This document shows, piece by piece, positions 16,919-24,111 of a stretch of DNA of 64,000 nt; positions within the stretch are counted from its first letter, which is position 1; each line of letters starts with the position of its first letter. The DNA comes from Acidobacteriota bacterium. Lineage in GTDB: Bacteria; Acidobacteriota; Terriglobia; Bryobacterales; Bryobacteraceae. The stretch spans positions 39,381-103,380 of the forward strand of contig JAFDVS010000108.1 of assembly GCA_018268935.1 (NCBI GenBank). The letters run 5' to 3'. Position numbers and translations under genes: made by a program. The notes beneath the pieces were generated by a model that was not told the DNA's origin, made no database searches, and saw only the letters and a list, made by a program, of their open reading frames with translations.

Positions 16919-16970
16919 GGCCGTACTATATGGCCGTACTATTGACGTTCGGATTGAAACGTGACAATAT
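16919..16970 (+). promoter_or_regulatory. Promoter of the PEP-CTERM gene with adjoining direct repeat
   Basis: Two exact copies of GGCCGTACTAT (16919-16929, 16932-16942) stand 13 bp apart. The second abuts TTGACG (16942-16947), which is followed by 17 bases and CAATAT (16965-16970). Transcription would begin near 16977, leaving a ~60-base leader. The tandem repeat is placed where a class-II activator binds. Confidence 0.6.
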
Positions 16971-17037
16971 CGCTTGCTGCTCAGGACGAGCCGCGGTTGC
17001 ACCAGATCACATTGGTTTGTCAGGAAAGGACTCGATA

Positions 17038-17745
17038 GTGACCCAAACTGTATTGCGAATTGGTCTGCTCATTGCGGGGATGACCTGCTGCGCGTTCGGG
17101 AACGTCAGCAGCACTTTTGACACCAACAATGATGGGTGGACGCTCTTTCAGAACTCAGGCCCGAATTTCGACTGGATTGCCAGCGGGGGGAATCCGGGAG
17201 GGCACATTGGCGCCACAGATAATACGAGCGACTGGGCCTATGTGAGCGCGCCGAGCAAGTTCGTGACAGCCGCCCAGTACAATCAGACATTTTCGTTCGA
17301 TTTGAGGCACGACAATCTTCAGCAGCCCACTGGTTTTCCGGGCATTTTCAGTGTGCGAGTGGGATTGCAGGGCGCTGGTTTTACGCTGATCAACGAAGGG
17401 GCACTTCCGACGCTGAACTGGTTGAACTACAGCTTCCAGCTCAACGAATCCTCGGCTGCGGGTTGGCGGAAGTTCTCGAATCTTTCGCAGAATTACTCCG
17501 CGGGCGCGCCGCTGGTGACGCAAGCGGAAATGCAGGCGGTTCTTGCCGGACTGACCCGGATCGTGATTTCGACGGATTATACTCTGGCGTCGACTGACAG
17601 CAACGTCCCGCAGATCGACAGGACGTATATTGACAACGTGCTGTTGACGACGGCAGAGACTCCGGAGCCCGCGACGCTGGCAATGCTTGGGTTTGGGATG
17701 GCGGCGTGGGTCATGATGCGGCGCCGCCACAATCGGTCGTATTGA
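17038..17745 (+). CDS. PEP-CTERM sorting-domain exported protein
   Basis: 235 residues from GTG 17038, chosen because AAAGGA lies seven bases upstream and a signal peptide (VLRIGLLIAGMTCCAFG) begins there. The body is beta-rich (SSTFDTNNDGWTL, DWAYVSAPSKF, FDLRH, YIDNVLLTT), resembling a laminin-G/concanavalin-like sandwich. The C-terminus has the full PEP-CTERM signal: PEPATLAMLGFG, a hydrophobic segment, then RRR. Exosortase should cleave it at the PEP motif; no exosortase gene is in this window. Such proteins are linked to exopolysaccharide or biofilm. A well-formed promoter with an 11-bp direct repeat precedes it. Confidence 0.9.
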   Translation: MTQTVLRIGLLIAGMTCCAFGNVSSTFDTNNDGWTLFQNSGPNFDWIASGGNPGGHIGATDNTSDWAYVSAPSKFVTAAQYNQTFSFDLRHDNLQQPTGFPGIFSVRVGLQGAGFTLINEGALPTLNWLNYSFQLNESSAAGWRKFSNLSQNYSAGAPLVTQAEMQAVLAGLTRIVISTDYTLASTDSNVPQIDRTYIDNVLLTTAETPEPATLAMLGFGMAAWVMMRRRHNRSY

Positions 17746-17751
17746 CGCTGC

Positions 17752-17773
17752 GCCGGCCTGGAGGCCCGCGCCA
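17752..17773. repeat. GGCCTGGAGGCC hairpin between convergent genes
   Basis: GCGCC-GGCC-TGGA-GGCC-CGCGCC stem with a short loop, 7 bases after the PEP-CTERM stop and just before the convergent response-regulator stop. The same GGCCTGGAGGCC core occurs in the second stem at 24060-24083. It may serve as a bidirectional terminator; no T run is present. Confidence 0.5.
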
Positions 17774-17776
17774 CCG

Positions 17777-18463
17777 CTACGGGTTGAAGCGGTAGCCGGC
17801 GCCACGGACGGTGAGGATGTGTTTGGGGTATTGGGGATTTTCTTCGATCTTTTGGCGGAGCCAGGCGACGTGGACGTCGACAGTGCGGGTAGAGATGTCG
17901 GCCTGGTACTCCCACACCTCTTTGAGGATTTCTTCGCGGGTGAGGACTTTGCCCCGGTGATCGATCAGGTAGCGGAGGAGTTGAAGCTCTTTGCCGGCGA
18001 GGCTGATGGGCGTGCCTTCCTTGAGGACTTCGGCTTTATCGAAGTCGGCGGAGATGATGCCGAATTGGAAGCGGACGACGGGGGTGAGGTTTTCTTTGTG
18101 GACGCGGCGGAGGAGGGCTTCGACGCGCGCTAGAAGCTCCGAGGGGTCGAAGGGTTTGGTGAGGTAATCGTCGGCTCCGAGCTTGAGGCCAACTACGCGA
18201 TCGATGACTTGCGTTTTGGCGGTGAGCATAAGGATGGCGACGTCCAAGCCTTCCTGGCGGAGCTCGCGGCAGACTTCGAAGCCGTTTTTGCCGGGAAGCA
18301 TGACGTCGAGGATGATGAGGTCGAAAGATCCGGCTTTGCCCTTGGCGAGGCCGGCGGGGCCATTGGTGGCGGTTTCGACGGTGTAGCCCTCCGACTCGAG
18401 TAGATCGGAGAGGGTGAGGAGGAGACCGGGCTCGTCTTCAACTAACAGGATGCGCGAATTCAT
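17777..18463 (-). CDS. OmpR/PhoB-family response regulator
   Basis: 228 residues from ATG 18463. The receiver domain has acidic pair ED (VEDEPG), phospho-acceptor Asp in IILDVMLPGKNG, Thr/Ser in MLTAKT and Lys in DYLTKPFD. A winged-helix effector domain follows (ISLAGKELQLLRYLIDHRGKVLTREEILKEVW, RTVDVHVAWLRQKI, ILTVRGAGYRF). It pairs with the kinase gene immediately upstream, whose 3' end overlaps it by 26 bases. TGTWAAG repeats before the kinase operon and both sigma genes are candidate targets. Confidence 0.94.
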   Translation of the reverse strand: MNSRILLVEDEPGLLLTLSDLLESEGYTVETATNGPAGLAKGKAGSFDLIILDVMLPGKNGFEVCRELRQEGLDVAILMLTAKTQVIDRVVGLKLGADDYLTKPFDPSELLARVEALLRRVHKENLTPVVRFQFGIISADFDKAEVLKEGTPISLAGKELQLLRYLIDHRGKVLTREEILKEVWEYQADISTRTVDVHVAWLRQKIEENPQYPKHILTVRGAGYRFNP

Positions 18464-20282
18464 CTCTTTGCTCCGCGGGGACAGTGGGGATGCGCAGGAC
18501 AAACTCCGTGCCCTGGCCGGGCTCGGAGTGAACGGTGACTGTCCCTTTGTGCGCGTCAATGATTCTCTTGACGAGATTGAGGCCGAGGCCGGTTCCATGG
18601 ATCTGGTCGTCGACGGCGCGGCGGCCACGGAAGAAGGGGTCGAAGATCTGGTTACGCTCTTCGGCGGGGATGCCGGGGCCGCGGTCGGCGACGCGGATTT
18701 CGACGGTAGCGTCGTCGGGGCTGGAGGCGGTGATGCCGATCCAACCGCCTTCACAGCCGTACTTGGCGGCGTTGGTGAGGAGGTTCTGGATGGCGTGTTT
18801 GAGGGCGTTGGGATCGGCGAGTACGGGCGGAAGGTTGTCCTCGATTTTGGTTTCGATCTGGCAGTGAGAATCGTCGAGGACGGTGGAAGTGGAGGCGAGG
18901 GTTTCGTCAATGATGGTGCGGATATCAGTGGGGGTTTGCTGGGCGATGGTGCGGCCCGCTTTGGCGTTGGCGAAGCGGAGGACCTGTTCGACGATGGTGG
19001 TGAGGCGTTCGGATTCGTCGACAATCAAGGTGCCGTAGCGCTGGACCTGTTTGGTGCTGGAGACGACTCCACCTTTGAGGTTGTGAGCGGCGGTGCGAAT
19101 GACGGCGAGGGGAGTGCGCAACTCGTGTGAGACGCTGGCGACGAATTCCATCTGGACTTCGGCGAGCTTCTGGGCGCGGTGGGTGAACTGGAGGAGGGCG
19201 GCGATGGCCGCGAGCATCAAGAGGAGGATGCCTGCGGTGACGGAGAGATTGCGCCAGCGGGCCTGATTGACGACGGCTTCGAGTGAGCCGGCGTTGTGGC
19301 GGACGGAGAGGAGCCAGCGTCCGCGATCGGGGGCCTGGATGAAGTTGGGGGGAGGGCCGCCGTTGCCGCGTCCGCGTCCGCCTTCGCGGCCACGGAACAA
19401 GCCGAGGCGGCGCATGACCTGATCGAAGGTGATATCGAAGATGGTGACGGAGGCATCGGCGTTTTTGCCGATGGGGTTGGCGGGGGTAGTGGTATCGGGG
19501 AAGAGGAAATGATCGGGGTAATCGCGGAGGGCGACTTCGACCTGGTATTGCAGTTTGCCTTGTGCTCCGAAGTGGCGGGTGAGGAGTTCGGGGAGCATGC
19601 TGGTGCGAACGTAGGACGGGTCGACTTCGGCGAGGAACCAATCCATTTCGCGCATGCGCATGGGGGGCATGGGAGGGCGGGAATCTTTGCGGTCGCGGGT
19701 GGAGCGGTTGAAGCGGGCGAAGCCAGGGCCGGGACCGGGGCCGGGTTCGGGGCGATTGAAGCGCGGCATTTCAATGAGGTTGGTTTCGCCGGGAGAGGGC
19801 TGAGACATGCGGGGGCCGGGGCCTTCGTCATTGAGGCGCGCTTGCAGGCGCTGGTGGAAGCCATCCCACTCCTTGGGCCAGGGTTGCTTTTCGTATTCGC
19901 CGGAAGTGGGGTTGAGGATAAAGAGATCGATGGTGTCTTTTTCGGGGACGGCGACGGCGAGGCGGCGGAAGAGGCGGGTGTGGGGGGACGAAGATTTCCA
20001 TTGCTGATGGGCGCTGGAATAGGCTTCGATGCGTTCCATCTCTTCGAACTGCGCGGGGTAGGGAATGAGCGTGGCAAAGGCGGTGCTGAGCTCGGAGTTG
20101 AAATCCTGGCTGAGGCGTTGGAGAGAAGCCTGGAGGCTGGCGCGGAGGCGCTGGCGATCGGCGACGCTGACTTCGCCGATCCAGCGGTATTGAAGGACGC
20201 CGAGAATGGCAAGCAACACCACGAGTACAGCGACGAAGACCCAGGAGAGCCGGGCGTAACGTTTATTTTTGTCGATGTCCAT
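18438..20282 (-). CDS. Sensor histidine kinase with a large periplasmic domain
   Basis: 614 residues from ATG 20282. A first membrane segment at ~12-32 (WVFVAVLVVLLAILGVLQY), a long extracytoplasmic region of some 330 residues containing two proline/arginine/glycine-rich low-complexity stretches (RPEPGPGPGPGFARF; RGREGGRGRGNGGPPP), a second membrane segment (LSVTAGILLLMLAAIAALL), then the kinase core: H-box VSHELRTPLAVIRT, N-box LLTNAAKYG, G1 DRGPGIP, F-box FDPFFRG, G2 GTGLGLNLVK. It phosphorylates the response regulator downstream. The sensed signal is unknown; the odd periplasmic linkers may flex between sub-domains. Confidence 0.93.
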   Translation of the reverse strand: MDIDKNKRYARLSWVFVAVLVVLLAILGVLQYRWIGEVSVADRQRLRASLQASLQRLSQDFNSELSTAFATLIPYPAQFEEMERIEAYSSAHQQWKSSSPHTRLFRRLAVAVPEKDTIDLFILNPTSGEYEKQPWPKEWDGFHQRLQARLNDEGPGPRMSQPSPGETNLIEMPRFNRPEPGPGPGPGFARFNRSTRDRKDSRPPMPPMRMREMDWFLAEVDPSYVRTSMLPELLTRHFGAQGKLQYQVEVALRDYPDHFLFPDTTTPANPIGKNADASVTIFDITFDQVMRRLGLFRGREGGRGRGNGGPPPNFIQAPDRGRWLLSVRHNAGSLEAVVNQARWRNLSVTAGILLLMLAAIAALLQFTHRAQKLAEVQMEFVASVSHELRTPLAVIRTAAHNLKGGVVSSTKQVQRYGTLIVDESERLTTIVEQVLRFANAKAGRTIAQQTPTDIRTIIDETLASTSTVLDDSHCQIETKIEDNLPPVLADPNALKHAIQNLLTNAAKYGCEGGWIGITASSPDDATVEIRVADRGPGIPAEERNQIFDPFFRGRRAVDDQIHGTGLGLNLVKRIIDAHKGTVTVHSEPGQGTEFVLRIPTVPAEQRDEFAHPVS

Positions 20283-20365
20283 GTGGCGGGCCGGTGTTCG
20301 CGTTTCCTTTGATTTTAGGATAACGCCTGCGAATCGTTTTTCCGGCAAAGGGTGGGTAAAGGCTT

Positions 20366-20390
20366 TGTTAAGAATGTTAAGCATGTCAAG
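20366..20390. promoter_or_regulatory. Triple TGTYAAG repeat in the divergent control region
   Basis: TGTTAAG, TGTTAAG, TGTCAAG on the plus strand at a 9-bp period, with a looser GGTAAAG 11 bp before. It lies 83 bases upstream of the kinase start and 149 bases upstream of ATG 20540. It may be an autoregulatory site for the OmpR-type regulator. Similar pairs precede both ECF genes. Confidence 0.5.
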
Positions 20391-20539
20391 GGGCGGGAAG
20401 CGGTTTTTGTGGGGCTGGAGGCGATGCAAAGTGCTTGCAGAGCGAGTCTTGCGGGCGGCGGGCGGGTTCCTTTCGTTGTGGGTGCATGTTTTACGCAACC
20501 GGTGGAGTCGCGATTGCTGCGAGGCGCGTCACACTAAGC

Positions 20540-20911
20540 ATGAAGAAATTTGGACTTTTTGCAGTGATGATTCTGGGTTGGGCCGTGGGCAACACGGCGC
20601 AGGCCGGTGAATTGATGAAGGCGAAGTTTGAACAATCGTTTGCCGTGGGCCAGAGCTGGCTGCCGGCGGGTGAATACAGGATCCGCACGGTGGACGTGGG
20701 TGGTGATCAGCCGGTGCTGATGTTCCAGGGCGAATATGGATCGGTGCTGGTGGTGGCGAATCGCAATCGCGATGAAGCGCGGACATCGACGGAGAAGGCG
20801 GGCGCGGTGCTGCGGATGGAAAACAACAAAATGTACCTGAAACGTTTGAACGTGGCGGGGAGTGATTACGGATATGAGATTTTGGGGACGCCGGCGGTGC
20901 AAGCGGATTAA
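20540..20911 (+). CDS. Small secreted protein of unknown function
   Basis: 123 residues. The signal peptide MKKFGLFAVMILGWAVGNTAQA sets ATG 20540 as the start. The mature ~100 residues are a beta-rich domain (FAVGQSWLPAGEYRIRTVDVG, PVLMFQGEYGSVLVVANR, AGAVLRMENNKMYLKRLNVAG). Similar small beta proteins are frequent in Acidobacteriota, but I know no function. It is divergent from the two-component operon and 23 bases ahead of the subtilase gene, so it probably shares a transcript with the protease. Confidence 0.8.
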   Translation: MKKFGLFAVMILGWAVGNTAQAGELMKAKFEQSFAVGQSWLPAGEYRIRTVDVGGDQPVLMFQGEYGSVLVVANRNRDEARTSTEKAGAVLRMENNKMYLKRLNVAGSDYGYEILGTPAVQAD

Positions 20912-20934
20912 GGTTGTCATCGGAGGAGTGTCGC

Positions 20935-23310
20935 ATGATCTGGCTGTTGCTTCTGTTTCCCGCATTGATGGCGGAGCGCGTGCCGGGACGGTACGTGGTG
21001 GAATTGAGTGGCGATTCGGTGGTGGAGCATGTGACGCGTGCGCGCAGCAAAGGCGGGGTGCGCGGGGCCGAAGCTTTTGAGCGCAGGCGCGCGGTGCGGG
21101 CTGAGCAGGGCCGGTTGCGGGGACGATTGGAACAGCGCAATGCGCGCGTGCTGGAGAGTGTGGATACGGTGGCGAACGCGATGTTGGTCTCCGTATCGGA
21201 TGTGGAAGCCGAGCAATTGAAATTGTTGCCAGGCGTGAAGAGGGTGCTGCCGGTGCGGACGAAGCACATGATCATGGACCGGGCGGTGGTGCTGCAGCGG
21301 GCGCGCGAGGCGTGGAATCGCGTGGGCGAGGAACATGCGGGGGAAGGGGCGAAGATCGCGATCATCGACAGCGGGGTGGATGCGAATCATGTGGCGCTGC
21401 GGGATGCATCGATGCGGGCTCCGGAGGGATTTCCGCGGGCGGGTTTTGAAGCGGACCTGGTGAATACGACGGGCAAGGTGATTGTGTCGCGGAGCTATGT
21501 GAGCTTACTGCCACGGCGCGATGTGGATGTGAGCGGACGCGATCATGTGGGGCATGGGACGGCGCTGGCTGTAGTGGCGGCGGGCGTGCGCACGGCGGCT
21601 CCTCTGGGCACGATAGAGGGCATTGCTCCGAAGGCTTTCATTGGGAACTACAAAGTGTTTGGATCGCCGGGGTTCAACGATGGAACGACGGACGATGTGA
21701 TTTTGAAGGCGATGGACGATGCTGTGGCCGATGGGATGGATGTGATCAACCTGAGTTTAGGCGGGGATCTGGCGCCGCGGCTGGATGAGGATCTTTCGGT
21801 GCTGGCGGTGGAGCGGGCGACGAAGGCGGGCGTGATTGTGGTGGTGGCGGCGGGGAACAATGGGCCGGACTTGAACACGATGGCGTCGCCGGGGACGGCT
21901 CCTTCGGCGATTACGGTGGGCGCGGTGACGAGCGATCGGACGTTTGCGGCGAGCGTGTCGGTGGAAGGGCTGGGATCGTATGTCGGGATTCTGGGGGATG
22001 GCGTGGCTCCGGCGAACGGAGTGAGTGGCGCGTTGGCTGACGTGGCGTCACTGGGTGGCGATACGTTGGGGTGCGCGGCGTTGCCTGCCGCGAGTATGTC
22101 CGGCAAGGTTGCGCTGATTGAACGTGGGACGTGTTCGTTCCAGATCAAGCTGCAGAATGCGCAGCAAGCGGGCGCGATCGGGGCCGTGGTGTATGCGCCG
22201 GAGAGTGCGCCCGCGCCGATTTCGATGGCGGTGGGCGGAGTGGCGTTGCCGGCAATGATGGTGGCGCATGACGCGGGTGCGGCGATACGGGCGCGGCTGG
22301 CGGCGGGTGGACCTTTGCAGGTTTCAATGCAGTTCACGCGGCAGGCGGTGTCGACGCCGGCGGGACTGATTACGGATTTTTCGGCGGCGGGGCCGAATGT
22401 GGATTTGGGAATCAAGCCGGACCTGGTGGCGATTGGCGGCGATGTGTACACGGCGACGCAATCGCTGGATGCGGCGGGCGACATGTATTCGGCGAATGGA
22501 TACATCCTGGTGGACGGGACCAGCTTTTCGACTCCGATGGTGGCGGGTGCGGCGGCGTTGTTGAAGGCCGCGCGGCCGGGGTTGAGTGTCGATCAGTACA
22601 GGTCGCTGTTGATTCATTCGGCGCATGTGCTGACGGGCACGGTGCCGCTGCAGCAGAGCGGTGTTGGTGAGTTGGATGTGGAGTCGGCGCTGGAGGCTGA
22701 GGTTGCGGCTTCGCCGGTGTCGCTGGGCTTTGGCGCGGGCGGCTCGGATGTGGATTTGAAGAAGAGTCTCACTGTGGCCAATGTGAGCGCGAATGCGGGC
22801 GTGTTTCTGATTGAAGCGGAGACGCGTGGAGGCACGGCTGTGCCTACGTTTGAACGGTCGACGGTGGAGTTGGCGGCGGGGCAGGCCGTGGATGTTGGCG
22901 TGGTGTTGCAGGGGAACGGACTGGGCGGCGGGGCTCAGGAAGGGTTTGTGAAGTTGACGAATGCCGCAAGCGGCGTGACTTCGCGCGTGCCGTATTGGTA
23001 CGCCGTGCGGACGAAGGAGCCGGCACACATTGTGGTGCTGGATCAGATTGCGAGCGGGCGCAGAGGGACGCTGCGGCGCGACGCGGTGTTGTTGCGCGTG
23101 ACGGAGTCATCGGGCGTGGCGATGACGGATGCGTCGATTGACGTGACGGCGTTGTCGGGCGGTGGTGCGGGTGTGGAGGTGGTTTCTTACGACGATGAGA
23201 TTCCGGGTATGTACGGAATTTCCGTGCAACTCGGGCCGGCCGCTGGAACGAACGTGTTTCGCATCACGGCGGGCGGCGTGTCGACGTTGGTATCGATCAC
23301 GGGGCAGTAG
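20935..23310 (+). CDS. Secreted subtilisin-family (S8) serine protease with PA domain
   Basis: 791 residues; ATG 20935 follows GGAGGAG by six bases and opens a short signal peptide (MIWLLLLFPALMA). An inhibitor-like propeptide covers ~20-110 (YVVELSGDSVVEHV ... VKRVLPV). The catalytic domain has Asp in IAIIDSGVDANH, His in GRDHVGHGTALA, Asn in VAAGNNGPD and Ser in VDGTSFSTPMVAGAA. A protease-associated domain is inserted between Asn and Ser (GCAALPAASMSGKVALIERGTCSF, as in fungal and plant subtilases). The C-terminal ~220 residues form beta-sandwich modules. All catalytic residues are present, so it should be active outside the cell. Confidence 0.94.
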   Translation: MIWLLLLFPALMAERVPGRYVVELSGDSVVEHVTRARSKGGVRGAEAFERRRAVRAEQGRLRGRLEQRNARVLESVDTVANAMLVSVSDVEAEQLKLLPGVKRVLPVRTKHMIMDRAVVLQRAREAWNRVGEEHAGEGAKIAIIDSGVDANHVALRDASMRAPEGFPRAGFEADLVNTTGKVIVSRSYVSLLPRRDVDVSGRDHVGHGTALAVVAAGVRTAAPLGTIEGIAPKAFIGNYKVFGSPGFNDGTTDDVILKAMDDAVADGMDVINLSLGGDLAPRLDEDLSVLAVERATKAGVIVVVAAGNNGPDLNTMASPGTAPSAITVGAVTSDRTFAASVSVEGLGSYVGILGDGVAPANGVSGALADVASLGGDTLGCAALPAASMSGKVALIERGTCSFQIKLQNAQQAGAIGAVVYAPESAPAPISMAVGGVALPAMMVAHDAGAAIRARLAAGGPLQVSMQFTRQAVSTPAGLITDFSAAGPNVDLGIKPDLVAIGGDVYTATQSLDAAGDMYSANGYILVDGTSFSTPMVAGAAALLKAARPGLSVDQYRSLLIHSAHVLTGTVPLQQSGVGELDVESALEAEVAASPVSLGFGAGGSDVDLKKSLTVANVSANAGVFLIEAETRGGTAVPTFERSTVELAAGQAVDVGVVLQGNGLGGGAQEGFVKLTNAASGVTSRVPYWYAVRTKEPAHIVVLDQIASGRRGTLRRDAVLLRVTESSGVAMTDASIDVTALSGGGAGVEVVSYDDEIPGMYGISVQLGPAAGTNVFRITAGGVSTLVSITGQ

Positions 23311-23322
23311 ATTTCTACAGTT

Positions 23323-23339
23323 TGTAAAGAAGTGTTAAG
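23323..23339 (+). promoter_or_regulatory. TGTWAAG direct repeat upstream of ECF sigma factor B
   Basis: TGTAAAG-AAG-TGTTAAG, period 10 bp, 80 bases before ATG 23420. It differs from the site ahead of sigma factor A in one base of 17. Confidence 0.5.
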
Positions 23340-23419
23340 GCGCGGGGGCTGCTTGTACACCATTTCTGCGCATTCGCATCGGAGTGCGTAGGGAGTTTTT
23401 CATACGAGGGTTTTGCGTT

Positions 23420-23995
23420 ATGCAGGTACAACAGTTTTCCGAGGACGTGCAGAGCATGTTGCGGCTGAAGGAAGGCCGCGACAAAGAGATGGAGGTGCTG
23501 GTATCGCGGCACCAAAGGAAGCTGATCCACTTTCTGGAGCGCATGGTGGTGGATCGGGAAGTTGCCGAGGATCTGGCGCAGGAGGTTTTTCTGCGTGTGT
23601 ATCTGGCTCGGCATAAGTATGAGCCGGTGGCGGAGTTCACCACGTGGCTGTTCTGTATTGCGGCGAACCAGGCGAGGAAATACATTACGCGGGAGCGGCG
23701 GTTTTATGACGAGATCAGCACGGTGTCTCCGCGGGCGCTGCACCGGTACAGCGTGGAGCGCGTGAAGACGCCGGAACAATTGGCGTTGATGGGGGAGAAA
23801 CGGCGCAAGGTGCGCGCGGCGATTCATGCGTTGCCGGAGCGGCAGCGGGACGCGATTGTGCTGCACCGGTATGAAGAACGGGAGTATGCGGAGATTGCAT
23901 CGCGGATGGCGTGCAGTGTGGGGGCGGTGAAATCGCTGTTGTTCCGGACGCATTCGAGTTTGCGGCCGAGGTTGATGGAGTGTGTCGCAACTTGA
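23420..23995 (+). CDS. ECF-type RNA polymerase sigma factor (paralogue B)
   Basis: 191 residues from ATG 23420. Region 2 contains DLAQEVFLRVYLARHKYEP and FTTWLFCIAANQARKYI; region 4 contains IHALPERQRDAIVLHRYEEREYAEIASRMACSVGAVKSLLFRTHSSL. It is closely similar along its whole length to paralogue A, including the unusual N-terminal SEDVQSMLRLKEGRDKEM. An anti-sigma gene is not seen. It lies between the subtilase and two giant YVTN proteins on the same strand. A double hairpin at 24037-24083 separates it from the first YVTN gene. Confidence 0.93.
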   Translation: MQVQQFSEDVQSMLRLKEGRDKEMEVLVSRHQRKLIHFLERMVVDREVAEDLAQEVFLRVYLARHKYEPVAEFTTWLFCIAANQARKYITRERRFYDEISTVSPRALHRYSVERVKTPEQLALMGEKRRKVRAAIHALPERQRDAIVLHRYEEREYAEIASRMACSVGAVKSLLFRTHSSLRPRLMECVAT

Positions 23996-24036
23996 GTGAT
24001 GCTTCGGTTGTTGAAAGGGACATAGGAATAGAAATT

Positions 24037-24083
24037 GTGCAGTCTTCCCAGACTGCACTCCGACCGGCCTGGAGGCCCGTCGG
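24037..24083. repeat. Double-hairpin element between sigma factor B and YVTN gene
   Basis: First stem GTGCAGTC-TTCCCA-GACTGCAC is perfect. The second, CCGAC-C-GGCC-TGGA-GGCC-C-GTCGG, has one C:C mismatch. It resembles the double hairpin at 5373-5411 in design and lies 28 bases before ATG 24112. It might terminate the sigma transcript or stabilise the downstream mRNA. Confidence 0.7.
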
Positions 24084-24111
24084 CACTTCAGATTCGAAGA
24101 CAGGAGTCAGA

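Noticed and set aside
16825..17037. Upstream extension of the PEP-CTERM frame
   Set aside because: It contains the promoter and has no conserved sequence; the signal peptide starts at GTG 17038 with an RBS.
17152..17805. Minus-strand frame opposite the PEP-CTERM gene
   Set aside because: It is a complement of a gene with a clear signal peptide and PEP-CTERM end.
19296..20312. Plus-strand frame of 338 codons opposite the histidine kinase
   Set aside because: It is a shadow of the kinase, which has complete H, N, G1 and G2 boxes on the minus strand.
23911..24111. Upstream extension of the first YVTN gene into the sigma-factor gene
   Set aside because: The extension would read through the sigma factor in another frame and the double hairpin. 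A good RBS and signal peptide stand at ATG 24112.
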